From JAAZGD01 sp034003765 (GTDB lineage Bacteria > Bacillota > Clostridia > Peptostreptococcales > Anaerovoracaceae), in contig JAVEXZ010000014.1 of assembly GCA_034003765.1 (NCBI GenBank), positions 1 to 54,120 of the forward strand: a stretch of 54,120 nucleotides of DNA, read 5' to 3'. A model generated the notes under the pieces. The model was given only the letters and a program-made list of their open reading frames with translations, searched no databases and was not told the DNA's origin. A program made the position numbers and the translations under genes. Below, piece after piece: positions 15,924-24,257 of the stretch (the stretch's first letter is position 1; every line of letters begins with the position of its first letter).

Positions 15924-17744
15924 TTGGATAATAAAATGGACTTTACTACTATAAAAGAGCGGACAGGATTAAATGGCGAAGAATTTTTACAACTTCTCCT
16001 AGATTCTATTCCTGTGGAGATTTTTGTAAAAGGCCTTGATGGAGTATACCTTTATGCCAATGAAATACAGTGCAAGAATGATGAATTGGAAAGATCAGAA
16101 GTCTTAGGCAAAAGAGACGAAGATCTGTTTAGTGAAGAACTCTACCCAATTTACAGTGAAACTGACAGAGAAGTTTTGAAGCATGGTAAAGAGATGTCCT
16201 TTACCAGCGATTCCGTTCTAACAAAGAACCTCAAGACATTTAAAGCCCCTTTTAAGAAACAAGATGGTACAGTCATAGGAATAGCTGGTTACTCCTATGA
16301 TGCAACTGATGTTATATATAAAATCAAAGAGCTAGAAAAGAAATTGGGCAGGTATGAAGGGGTCTTTAATGCCTCTCCCATTGGCATAGCTATATATAAT
16401 ACACTTTCTGGCCGGGCCCTAGAAATTAATGGCGCCTTTAATGAAATAACTGGAAGAAGCACTGAAGAACTAATGACCCTACCCTGGGAATCATACTCCC
16501 ATGGTGCAGAAATTCAAGAGAACCTCCACTACCTGGAACTTATGATAGAGGGTAAAATAGATGGTTTCAATATGGAGAAGAGATTTATAAGACCAGATAC
16601 TAGCATCGTTTGGGTTGATATGACTATTAAAAAGTATAAAGATGAAATTAACCGGGATGCACATATTGTAATGATTATTGACATTACAGCCAGGAAAGAG
16701 GCAGAAAAAAAGGCCAAGTTTTACTACGATCACGATCTTCTAACGGGCTTATATAACAGGAAATCTGGGGATGAAAAACTTTTGGAGTTAGACAAGCCAG
16801 AATACTGGCCCTTATCTATAATTGTAGCCGATGCTAACGGTTTGAAAGTTACCAACGATGCTTTTGGGCATCTTGAGGGTGATCGATTGATAAAGAGGCT
16901 GGCGAATATATTCTTGACCTTCATAGGGGAGGGAAACTATGTGGTAAGGACTGGGGGAGATGAATTTATGGCTATACTTCCCAACACATCAGGGAACGAA
17001 GCCTTGGAAATAATCAAGAAAATCGATGAGAGCTTTGAAGAAAACTATGATGATGGCTTTCTATTATCAATGGCCATTGGCTGTGCTACAAAGTCCTCAT
17101 CAGAAGATAGTATAGACCTAGTTTATCAAACTGCAGAAGCGCGTATGTACCATAATAAGATACAAAATAGCAATGCTCATAAAATCAAAATTATTGAAAA
17201 CTTGCAGCAGCAACTGGAAAAGCAAAATCCAAACATAAGAGATCATTGTATAAGGGTAAAAAAATATGCAATGGCCCTTGGTGAAATGGTAGGCCTTAGT
17301 GAAGAAGCACAACTAGAACTTGGTATGGCTGCCTATTATCATGATATAGGTAAAGTAGGTTTGGACCAAAGTATTATAGACAAAAAGGAAGCCCTAAACC
17401 AAAGAGATTGGGTAAGTGTTATGAAGCATCCTGAAGTAGGCTACCAAATACTAAAGAGTGTTACAGACTATGCTAGGATAGCAGAATATGTACTATTTCA
17501 TCACGAAAGAGTGGATGGTGTTGGATATCCAACATCATCAAAGGCGAAAGAGATTCCCTTGCAAGCAAGAATTTTAGCCCTAGCTGAAGCCTATTCAGAT
17601 ATGACAATGGATAGGACCTATAGGAAAAAATTAACCAAGGAAGAAGCAATTAGAGAAATTAGAAACAGTTCTGGGACCCAGTTTGATGATAATCTAGTAG
17701 AGATTTTCATCAATAAAATTCTCCTAGATGATGATGAAATTTAA
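15924..17744 (+). CDS. PAS-PAS-GGDEF-HD-GYP cyclic-di-GMP signalling protein
   Basis: This is a cytoplasmic sensor of 606 residues with no membrane segment. PAS domains cover about 20-135 and 140-255. The GGDEF domain (about 265-425) keeps DLLTGLYNR, DANGLKVTNDAFGH and an intact RTGGDEF, so it could make c-di-GMP. No RxxD inhibition site lies five residues before GGDEF. The HD-GYP domain (about 435-590) has YHDIGKVG and HHERVDGVGYP, so it could degrade c-di-GMP. The usual ADxxDA metal aspartate reads as AEAYSD, with Glu for Asp. The start is TTG, 5 nt after GAGGTG. It lies between the ribosomal terminator and the ECF genes, and I see no room for a classical promoter. The signal and net activity are unknown. 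Confidence 0.9.
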   Translation: MDNKMDFTTIKERTGLNGEEFLQLLLDSIPVEIFVKGLDGVYLYANEIQCKNDELERSEVLGKRDEDLFSEELYPIYSETDREVLKHGKEMSFTSDSVLTKNLKTFKAPFKKQDGTVIGIAGYSYDATDVIYKIKELEKKLGRYEGVFNASPIGIAIYNTLSGRALEINGAFNEITGRSTEELMTLPWESYSHGAEIQENLHYLELMIEGKIDGFNMEKRFIRPDTSIVWVDMTIKKYKDEINRDAHIVMIIDITARKEAEKKAKFYYDHDLLTGLYNRKSGDEKLLELDKPEYWPLSIIVADANGLKVTNDAFGHLEGDRLIKRLANIFLTFIGEGNYVVRTGGDEFMAILPNTSGNEALEIIKKIDESFEENYDDGFLLSMAIGCATKSSSEDSIDLVYQTAEARMYHNKIQNSNAHKIKIIENLQQQLEKQNPNIRDHCIRVKKYAMALGEMVGLSEEAQLELGMAAYYHDIGKVGLDQSIIDKKEALNQRDWVSVMKHPEVGYQILKSVTDYARIAEYVLFHHERVDGVGYPTSSKAKEIPLQARILALAEAYSDMTMDRTYRKKLTKEEAIREIRNSSGTQFDDNLVEIFINKILLDDDEI

Positions 17745-17798
17745 TATTTATAAATTAATTTTTGAGGCAAACCTTTATAATAAATGGACGGGCTATTT

Positions 17799-18641
17799 AT
17801 GGAAAATATTATTGAATTACAGGATTTGATTTTCGTATATGGGCAAGAAGAAGGCACCATAATATCTAAAAGAGCTGTAGATAATGTGACCTTATCTATT
17901 AAGAAGGGCAGTTTTTCTGCCATTATTGGTAGAAACGGTTCTGGTAAATCTACATTAGCAAAAAACATCAATGCATTACTTTTACCATCCAGCGGAAGGG
18001 TATACGTAAAAGGCATGGACACTCGTGATGAAGCATTAATTTGGGATATAAGGCAGAGCGCTGGAATGGTGTTTCAAAACCCAGACAATCAACTTGTCTC
18101 TTCTATTGTGGAGGATGATGTGGCTTTTGGTCCAGAAAACCTGGGAATAGATCCAATAGAAATTCGACAAAGGGTGGATGAAGCTCTTGCTGCAGTAGAT
18201 ATGCTTGATGCTAAAAAGAAGGGACCTCACCTATTGTCAGGAGGCCAGAAGCAAAGAATCGCTATTGCTGGTGTTGTGGCTATGCGGCCTGATTGTATAA
18301 TTTTCGACGAGTCTACAGCTATGCTTGATCCCAAGGGAAGGCAAGAAGTCCTTAGAATTATCAAGAAATTAAATCAGGAAGGAATTACTGTGGTTTTGAT
18401 TACCCACTTCATGGATGAAGCTGCAAAGGCTGACTATATATTTGTAATGGATCAAGGGAAAGTTGTAATGGAAGGGAATCCAAAAGATATTTTTGTAAGA
18501 GCCAAAGAGCTACGCCAACTTTCTTTGGATGTTCCATTGGTTGTGGAAATATCAGAATCACTAAGAAGCCGGGGAATTAATATCCCCGAAAATATAATTA
18601 CAATTGAAGAGATGGTGGATTTCATATGTCAATCGAATTAA
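17799..18641 (+). CDS. ecfA1: ECF transporter ATPase EcfA1
   Basis: This is one of the two ATPases of the energy-coupling module for vitamin-type uptake. It has Walker A GRNGSGKST, Q-loop FQNPDNQLVSSIVEDDVAFGP, signature LLSGGQKQR and Walker B CIIFDESTAMLDP. The frame is open from ATG 17784, but the ATG at 17799 gives MENIIELQDL, the usual beginning, and 280 residues. Neither ATG has a strong RBS, so the start is uncertain. It overlaps ecfA2 by 16 bases. Confidence 0.93.
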   Translation: MENIIELQDLIFVYGQEEGTIISKRAVDNVTLSIKKGSFSAIIGRNGSGKSTLAKNINALLLPSSGRVYVKGMDTRDEALIWDIRQSAGMVFQNPDNQLVSSIVEDDVAFGPENLGIDPIEIRQRVDEALAAVDMLDAKKKGPHLLSGGQKQRIAIAGVVAMRPDCIIFDESTAMLDPKGRQEVLRIIKKLNQEGITVVLITHFMDEAAKADYIFVMDQGKVVMEGNPKDIFVRAKELRQLSLDVPLVVEISESLRSRGINIPENIITIEEMVDFICQSN

Positions 18642-19477
18642 AGGGTGTAACTTATATATTTAGTGAGGGATTACCCCATGAACAAGTAGCTGTAAAAGAT
18701 GTCAGCTTTTTTATTGAGGACAACACCTTTGTTGGAATAATTGGGCATACAGGCTCAGGCAAATCCACACTGGTACAACACCTAAATGGACTTCTCAAGC
18801 CAAATTCTGGAACTATTCTCATTGATGGAAAAGACATTACCCAAAAGGGTGTTTCTATGAAGGAAATACGGAGGAATATTGGTCTTGTATTCCAGTACCC
18901 TGAATACCAGCTTTTTGAAGAAACCGTCTGGAAGGATGTAGCCTTTGGCCCTAGAAACTTGGACTTAGAGGAAGAAGAGGTGGCACTTAGGGTTAGTGAA
19001 GCTTTGAGTTTTGTAGGCCTGGACGAAGAGGAAGTGGGCCAGGTTTCTCCTTTCGAATTATCGGGAGGACAGAAACGCCGTGCAGCTATTGCTGGGGTTT
19101 TAGCTATGCGTCCCAAGGTCCTGATTCTTGATGAACCTACTGCTGGCTTGGATCCAAAAGGTCACAAGGATATACTAGAAATGATATGCAAGATACACAC
19201 AAATACCCAGGGGATAATAATACTGGTATCACACAATATGGAAGATATCGTGGTCCACTCAGATAAGGTTCTTGTTATGGAAGAAGGAAGACTTGTTATG
19301 GAAGGAACACCTAGTGAGGTTTTTTCCCAAGAAGAAGCTCTGTATTCAATGGGTCTTGATTTACCACCCGCAGCCCAGTTGATTAGAAAAATGAAAGACA
19401 AGGGAATCAAGATCCAAGGTTCCCCACTAACAAAAGAAGAGGTTACTGACTTAATATATGGGGTGCTCAAGCAATGA
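18626..19477 (+). CDS. ecfA2: ECF transporter ATPase EcfA2
   Basis: This is the second ATPase of the ECF module. It has Walker A GHTGSGKST at about residues 40-48, Q-loop FQYPEYQLFEETVWKDVAFGP, signature ELSGGQKRR and Walker B LILDEPTAGLDP. The 283 residues are typical. It overlaps ecfA1 by 16 bases and ecfT by 4, so the three are one translationally coupled unit. Confidence 0.95.
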   Translation: MSIELKGVTYIFSEGLPHEQVAVKDVSFFIEDNTFVGIIGHTGSGKSTLVQHLNGLLKPNSGTILIDGKDITQKGVSMKEIRRNIGLVFQYPEYQLFEETVWKDVAFGPRNLDLEEEEVALRVSEALSFVGLDEEEVGQVSPFELSGGQKRRAAIAGVLAMRPKVLILDEPTAGLDPKGHKDILEMICKIHTNTQGIIILVSHNMEDIVVHSDKVLVMEEGRLVMEGTPSEVFSQEEALYSMGLDLPPAAQLIRKMKDKGIKIQGSPLTKEEVTDLIYGVLKQ

Positions 19478-20286
19478 TACGAGATATAACACTAGGCCAA
19501 TACTTCCCAGAGGAATCCCCAATACACAAACTAGACCCCCGGGTTAAAATTATTATGGCCCTTGTCTTTATAGTGGCCCTATTTTTAGTTAAAGACTTTA
19601 TAGGCTTTGCAATTGCTGCCACTAGTATGGCTATTGTTATAGCCCTATCCAAGGTCCCTTTTGGATTTCTTGTTAGAGGGCTAAAGCCTATTTTAATAAT
19701 TATTATATTCACATTTACTGTGAATATGTTTATGATTGGTGGAGAGGTTCTTTGGAAATGGGGGTTCCTCCATATTACCAGAGAAGGCCTGAATACAGCT
19801 GTATTCATGGCCATTCGACTGATTTTGCTTATAATGGGTTCATCACTGCTAACTCTTACCACAAAACCCATCAATTTGACTGACGGAATAGAGAGCCTAT
19901 TGAAACCCTTACGGATATTTAAAGTTCCTGCCCATGAGTTGGCAATGATGATGACAATTGCCCTTAGATTTATACCCACCCTTCTTGAGGAAACGGATAA
20001 AATAATGAAAGCCCAGATGGCTAGGGGGGCAGATTTTGAAAGCGGTAATATATTAAATCGGGCAAAGAGCTTAATACCTCTTCTAGTCCCACTTTTTATT
20101 AGTGCATTTCGAATTGCCCAAGATTTGGCTTTAGCAATGGAAGCTCGTTGTTATCGGGGAGGAGATAATCGAACTCGTATGAATGCAATAAAAATCGGAC
20201 TAAGAGACGGATTTGCACTCTTCTTATTATTTTTATTTGTGGCTGTAATTATTGCGGAACCTTATATTATTGGACAAATAATATGA
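19474..20286 (+). CDS. ecfT: ECF transporter transmembrane subunit EcfT
   Basis: EcfT scaffolds the S-component and couples it to the ATPases through two Ala-Arg-Gly type motifs. Both are visible: QMARGADF at about residues 185-192 and MEARCYRGG at about 221-229. It has several hydrophobic segments and 270 residues. The last four bases overlap queT (ATGA). Confidence 0.95.
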   Translation: MIRDITLGQYFPEESPIHKLDPRVKIIMALVFIVALFLVKDFIGFAIAATSMAIVIALSKVPFGFLVRGLKPILIIIIFTFTVNMFMIGGEVLWKWGFLHITREGLNTAVFMAIRLILLIMGSSLLTLTTKPINLTDGIESLLKPLRIFKVPAHELAMMMTIALRFIPTLLEETDKIMKAQMARGADFESGNILNRAKSLIPLLVPLFISAFRIAQDLALAMEARCYRGGDNRTRMNAIKIGLRDGFALFLLFLFVAVIIAEPYIIGQII

Positions 20287-20750
20287 AAACTAAACCATTA
20301 ATCCAAGGGGCGGTAATAGCATCAATATATGTGGTGCTAACATTTATCTTTGCCCCCATAAGTTACGGTGTAATGCAGGTTAGAATATCAGAAGCCCTAA
20401 CAATCCTCCCCTTCTTTACTCCAGTAGCAATACCAGGGCTTTTTATCGGGTGTTTGGTAGCAAACATTTTGGGCCCCTATGGCCTAATAGATATGGTATT
20501 TGGAAGCCTTGCTACCCTTCTTAGTGCTTACTTATCCTATGGTCTAAGGAAGAATTCAGCCTTGGTTCCTCTTCCACCAGTAATTGTAAACGGCATAGTA
20601 ATAGGGGGGCTTTTGCATTTTGGATATGGTGTGCCAGTTTCTTTAATTGGGTGCATACTCTGGGTTTCTCTTGGACAAGGGATTTCATGTTACGGCTTAG
20701 GCTATCCATTATTAAATATACTTAGGAGATACGAAAAGATTTTTTCCTAA
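20283..20750 (+). CDS. queT: QueT-family ECF substrate-binding component (queuosine precursor)
   Basis: This is a membrane protein of 155 residues with about five hydrophobic segments. The N-terminal half has the conserved QVRISEALTILPFF and IPGLFIGCLVANILG stretches of the QueT family, the predicted S-components for queuosine precursors. It overlaps ecfT by four bases, so it is likely the dedicated partner of this module, although the module may serve other S-components as well. I saw no preQ1 riboswitch nearby; regulation may come from the whole operon. Confidence 0.85.
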   Translation: MKTKPLIQGAVIASIYVVLTFIFAPISYGVMQVRISEALTILPFFTPVAIPGLFIGCLVANILGPYGLIDMVFGSLATLLSAYLSYGLRKNSALVPLPPVIVNGIVIGGLLHFGYGVPVSLIGCILWVSLGQGISCYGLGYPLLNILRRYEKIFS

Positions 20751-20771
20751 AGAATCTTTCGCAAAAGAATA

Positions 20772-21410
20772 ATGAGACAAAGAAAAGCAAAAAATATTGA
20801 AGATAAATTGAATAATTACCAAGGCCTTGTGATCAAAGCCCCAGAAAAGCAAAAATCTTCCTGGTCGGGAACTTTTTCTGAAGAAAAGCCAATTTATATA
20901 GAGATTGGTTGTGGTAAAGGGAAATTTATCAGCTCTCTTTCTTTTTTTTATCCAGAAAGAAACTTTCTGGGGATAGAAGGCAATCAAACAGTAGCCTTAG
21001 GAGCCTTAAAAAAGCTTCAAAGCCTTGAAGGGAATAATGTAAAAATAGTCCCTGAATTTCTTCGAAACCCAGAGGATTGGTTTGATGAAGGAGAGGTGTC
21101 TGGAATCTACCTAAATTTCAGCGACCCCTGGCCAAAAGAGAGACATCTCAAAAGAAGATTGACCTCAGAACAATATCTGGATGGATATCAACGAATTCTC
21201 AAAGCTAGGGGAATAATTGAAATTAAAACAGACAACAATATACTTTTTGAATTCACCTTACAAGAAGTAAATAGGAAGAATTTTGAAATCATGGACTTAA
21301 GTAGAGATTTGCATAAAAGCGAATTAGCTGCCAAAAGATTTACCACAGAATACGAAGAGAATTTTTCAAACAAAGGACTAGCAATTAATTATCTAAAGGT
21401 AAGGGTGTAA
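20772..21410 (+). CDS. trmB: tRNA (guanine-N7)-methyltransferase
   Basis: The enzyme makes m7G at position 46 of tRNA, using S-adenosylmethionine. It has the SAM motif EIGCGKGKFI at about residues 41-50, GIEGNQ after it, and the family signature FSDPWPKERHLKRRLT at about 116-131. The 212 residues are typical. It follows queT by 21 nt and lacks a strong RBS before the ATG. Its neighbour queT also serves tRNA modification. Confidence 0.94.
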   Translation: MRQRKAKNIEDKLNNYQGLVIKAPEKQKSSWSGTFSEEKPIYIEIGCGKGKFISSLSFFYPERNFLGIEGNQTVALGALKKLQSLEGNNVKIVPEFLRNPEDWFDEGEVSGIYLNFSDPWPKERHLKRRLTSEQYLDGYQRILKARGIIEIKTDNNILFEFTLQEVNRKNFEIMDLSRDLHKSELAAKRFTTEYEENFSNKGLAINYLKVRV

Positions 21411-21469
21411 AGTCCAAGAAGAATTTTCTAATCTTAGTCCCACATTCCATGGTTCTGCAGAAGATTTAC

Positions 21470-21498
21470 TTTTATAAAAGGATAGAGAATGGTATAAT
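21470..21498 (+). promoter_or_regulatory. Possible promoter of the aminotransferase gene
   Basis: A perfect TATAAT lies at 21493-21498. The best -35 at 17-nt spacing is TTTTAT, which is weak. Confidence 0.4.
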
Positions 21499-21538
21499 TA
21501 CTTTCATTCTCGTGAAGTAAAAGAAAGGGGAAATTGTT

Positions 21539-22792
21539 ATGGGAGAATATATATTAGCAGAAGCCAATGGGAGAGTGATTCCCCCCAGAGATGTTATTTT
21601 CGGAATCTCCGGGATGGCCAAAGAAATGGCGGAAAAAGTAGGGAAAGATAAAGTTATAAATGGGACAGTGGGTTCTCTGTTAGATGATGAGGGCAATTTA
21701 ATGATCCTATCTTCGGTGGTGGAGGTTTTGAAAACTTTAGAGCCCCAAGATTTCGCGGATTATGCCCCAATAGGAGGTCTTCCCACGTATCAAAAAGCTG
21801 TTATAAAGGAAGTGTTTGGGAATTTTATTCCCAAAGGTTATACCAGGGCTGTTGCTACCCCTGGGGGCAGTGGTGCAATTAGAAACACCATTGTAAATTA
21901 CTCCAAAGTTGGGGACAAGGTACTGACCTCAGATTGGTTTTGGGGACCATACCATACTATTGCCCAGGAGCATGGGAGAGCCATTACAACATTTACCCTA
22001 TTTGATGATAAGGGCAGTTTTAATATAGCCTCATTTGAGGAAAAGGTTGGAGAATTGGCTGCAGCCCAAGGCAAGCTGGTAATTCTGGTGAATTCACCAG
22101 CCCATAATCCAACAGGATATACCATTACACCCCGTGAGTGGGATTCAATAATTGAGGTTTTAGATAAAGAGGCAAAAGCAGGACACGTAATTACTATATT
22201 TGTTGATGTGGCATATATTGACTATGCAGGAGACCCTCTAGAAGAAAGAAAGTTCTTGCAAAAACTAGACGGCCTAAACGAAAACATCCTAACAGTTATT
22301 GGATATAGCATGTCTAAGGGCTATACTCTCTATGGGATGAGAGGGGGAGCAATGGTATGCCTAAGCTCTAAGGAAGAAATTGCTGATGAATTCAAGAAAG
22401 TATGTGAGCAATCATGCCGTGGCACCTGGTCCAACGGGACCCGAGCGGCCCAGGCTCTTTTAAGCAAAGTCCATGAAGAACCCGAATTGCTCCGAAAGAT
22501 AGAAATAGAAAGAGAAGGCTTTAGAAATACACTGCTTGCCCGAGGCAGAGCTTTTGAAGAAGCAGCTAAGGCTTGTGGCATTCCCATGGTTCCCTACGAC
22601 GGAGGCTTTTTTGTTTCTTTACCAATGGATAAGCCAGGGCAAGTTGTGGATGAACTAATGAAAGAAGGTATATTCCTAGTTCCTTTAGCAAAAGGAATAA
22701 GGGTTGCGGTTTCTGCGGTTCCTCTGGAAAAACTCCCTGGCATACCTGAAAAGATAAAAGCGGCGGTAGATAGGTTAAGCGCCGAGAAATAA
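21539..22792 (+). CDS. Class I PLP-dependent aminotransferase
   Basis: This is a fold-type I aminotransferase of the aspartate or aromatic amino acid group, with 417 residues. NSPAHNPTGY at about residues 184-193 holds the Asn that contacts PLP. FVDVAYIDY follows with the PLP-ring Asp, and SMSKGYTLYGMRGG at about 257-270 holds the Schiff-base lysine. GIRVAVSAV near the C-terminus may hold the carboxylate-binding arginine. The substrate cannot be read from sequence. It stands alone, between trmB and a strong terminator, next to the arginine genes. Glutamate/2-oxoglutarate is a likely amino pair. Confidence 0.85.
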   Translation: MGEYILAEANGRVIPPRDVIFGISGMAKEMAEKVGKDKVINGTVGSLLDDEGNLMILSSVVEVLKTLEPQDFADYAPIGGLPTYQKAVIKEVFGNFIPKGYTRAVATPGGSGAIRNTIVNYSKVGDKVLTSDWFWGPYHTIAQEHGRAITTFTLFDDKGSFNIASFEEKVGELAAAQGKLVILVNSPAHNPTGYTITPREWDSIIEVLDKEAKAGHVITIFVDVAYIDYAGDPLEERKFLQKLDGLNENILTVIGYSMSKGYTLYGMRGGAMVCLSSKEEIADEFKKVCEQSCRGTWSNGTRAAQALLSKVHEEPELLRKIEIEREGFRNTLLARGRAFEEAAKACGIPMVPYDGGFFVSLPMDKPGQVVDELMKEGIFLVPLAKGIRVAVSAVPLEKLPGIPEKIKAAVDRLSAEK

Positions 22793-22811
22793 TAAGACTA
22801 ACCAAAGTAAG

Positions 22812-22842
22812 TGGGCCCCTTAATTAAGGGGCCCATTGTATT
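22812..22842 (+). terminator. Strong palindromic terminator after the aminotransferase
   Basis: A perfect 24-bp palindrome (22812-22835) with 12-nt arms beginning TGGGCCCC meets at TTAATTAA. ATTGTATTTT follows. The symmetry means it could act on either strand, although no gene approaches from the right. Confidence 0.75.
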
Positions 22843-22957
22843 TTAATTTCACCCAGATGAGGACAAGCAGGCTATGGCTGTTTTTGTTTTTATACACAAC
22901 AATAATACTTTTATGATAATTAGTTTGTGGAAATCTCACAAATTCACCTATTTTTTA

Positions 22958-22986
22958 TTGACATATAAGCTTTCATGTGCTAAAGT
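22958..22986 (+). promoter_or_regulatory. Promoter of the arginine operon
   Basis: A consensus TTGACA (22958-22963) and TAAAGT (22981-22986) are 17 nt apart. Transcription would start near 22993, leaving about 330 nt of leader before argC. I see no clear ArgR-type palindrome at the promoter. Confidence 0.7.
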
Positions 22987-23065
22987 ATCAAAATAAAGTT
23001 TATTGAAACAGATTATTAGATTAATAAGAGATAGGTAATAGATCTTACTTATGAGGAGTAGAACT

Positions 23066-23125
23066 ATGATAGATTGTAGGTTTTCAAAATTTATAAGAGC
23101 CAGACACCCCTTGTCTGCTTTATGA
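23066..23125 (+). CDS. Putative arginine leader peptide
   Basis: A 19-codon ORF starts at ATG 23066, seven bases after GAGGAG at 23053-23058, and ends TGA at 23123-23125. The product, MIDCRFSKFIRARHPLSAL, has Arg at codons 5, 11 and 13 (AGG, AGA, AGA). It lies after a consensus promoter and ahead of hairpins and a terminator, upstream of argC. Its last codons are the 5' arm of the next hairpin. This is the layout of ribosome-mediated attenuation, in which stalling at Arg codons would change folding. The layout is seen; the mechanism is inferred. Three Arg codons in 19 is a modest enrichment. Confidence 0.6.
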   Translation: MIDCRFSKFIRARHPLSAL

Positions 23126-23145
23126 TGTTTTCGTCATGAGCAGGC
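23101..23145 (+). promoter_or_regulatory. Overlapping hairpins in the arg leader
   Basis: Hairpin A pairs CAGACA (23101-23106) with TGTCTG (23112-23117). Hairpin B pairs 23113-23127 with 23132-23145 around TTTT, about 14 bp with one bulge and some G-U pairs. A and B share bases 23113-23117, so they exclude each other. The 23102-23108 strand can also pair with 23166-23172. Both A and B overlap the end of the leader peptide ORF. Confidence 0.5.
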
Positions 23146-23186
23146 TGTATTAGGCCAGCTCATTAGGTGTTTGATGGAAGTTCAGC

Positions 23187-23225
23187 AATCGTCTTTTGGG
23201 TATTTAACAGAAGACGATTTTTATT
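23187..23225 (+). terminator. Attenuator terminator in the arg leader
   Basis: AATCGTCTT (23187-23195) and AAGACGATT (23211-23219) form a perfect 9-bp stem with a 15-nt loop, running into TTTTTATT. It lies about 100 nt before argC and after the promoter, so it must be bypassed for arg expression. Confidence 0.75.
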
Positions 23226-23324
23226 GGACTAACTGGGAAAAGCTGAATAGTAAACTTCACATGATGAAAGTGAAATAAAGCTATTTGTAATATACTGAGA
23301 CACTACAAAAGGAGAAAATATCCT

Positions 23325-24257
23325 ATGAAAAAATACAGGATCTTTATCGATGGTTCTAATGGAACCACTGGGTTGGAAATTCGCAAGCGTTTGTTGAACC
23401 GAGATGACATTGATTTAATAAATTTGCAGGAAGAGGAAAGAAAAGATTTATTTGCAAGAAAAGACCTGGTGGTAAATTCTGATTTATCTATATTATGCTT
23501 ACCAGAGGAAGCATCTCGAGAATTGGTTATTGAAGTAAAGGGTCAAGGCCGAATATTGGATGCCTCTAGTGGTCACCGTACAAACCCCAATTGGGTTTAC
23601 GGTTTGCCAGAGTTAGTATCAGGCCAAAGGCAGAAGATAGGATCTAGCTCAAGAGTCTGTATTCCTGGTTGTCATGCCAGCGGATTCATTCTAATGGTTA
23701 GACCCTTAATAGAAAAACAAGTTTTAAATCCTCAAAATATCCTTAGCTGCTTTTCCTTAACTGGCTATAGCGGTGGTGGGAAATCCATGATAAAAGATTA
23801 TGAAGAAATGAAGGACTCATCCTTAGAGAGCCCTGGACTATATGGACTAGACCAAAACCATAAACATTTGCCAGAAATGAGAATAATGGCAAAGCTGGAG
23901 AACTCCCCAGTATTCATACCAATAGTAGCAAATTATTATCGAGGAATGGTGGTAACATTGCCCTTACAAGCCAAACTAGGTAATGGGGACTTAAGTAAGG
24001 AAGAACTGCTGAATACTTACAAAGAATATTATAAGGATGAGCCCCTAATAGAAATCAAAGAATGTGAAAAATTCAATATCTATGGCAACGAAAAAGCTGG
24101 CAAAGACGGCCTATGCATTTATGTTTATGGGTCTCAAGACAATCCACTTGTGTCTGCAGTATTTGATAATTTAGGAAAGGGGGCTTCAGGTGCTGGAGTA
24201 CAGTGTATGAATTTGATGCTGGGGATAAAAGAAATGACAGGTCTTTTTATAGAGTAG
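23325..24257 (+). CDS. argC: N-acetyl-gamma-glutamyl-phosphate reductase, short form
   Basis: ArgC reduces N-acetylglutamyl phosphate to the semialdehyde with NADPH, the third step of arginine synthesis. The N-terminal nucleotide site is IFIDGSNGTTGLEI. The catalytic cysteine lies in CIPGCHASGF at about residues 112-121. LTGYSGGGKSMI follows at about 145-156. At 310 residues it belongs to the shorter type 2 branch rather than the 345-residue B. subtilis type. GGAG at 23311-23314 lies 10 nt before the ATG. Confidence 0.93.
   Translation: MKKYRIFIDGSNGTTGLEIRKRLLNRDDIDLINLQEEERKDLFARKDLVVNSDLSILCLPEEASRELVIEVKGQGRILDASSGHRTNPNWVYGLPELVSGQRQKIGSSSRVCIPGCHASGFILMVRPLIEKQVLNPQNILSCFSLTGYSGGGKSMIKDYEEMKDSSLESPGLYGLDQNHKHLPEMRIMAKLENSPVFIPIVANYYRGMVVTLPLQAKLGNGDLSKEELLNTYKEYYKDEPLIEIKECEKFNIYGNEKAGKDGLCIYVYGSQDNPLVSAVFDNLGKGASGAGVQCMNLMLGIKEMTGLFIE

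Noticed and set aside
20260..20290. preQ1 riboswitch before queT
   Set aside because: queT overlaps ecfT and there is no untranslated space for an aptamer.
22835..22990. ArgR operator near the arg promoter
   Set aside because: Short AT-rich half-palindromes occur, but none resembles a proper ARG box with symmetry at the promoter.
22993..23324. T-box riboswitch upstream of argC
   Set aside because: The conserved T-box sequence (AGGGTGGNACCGCG type) is absent; the leader has a small ORF and a terminator instead.
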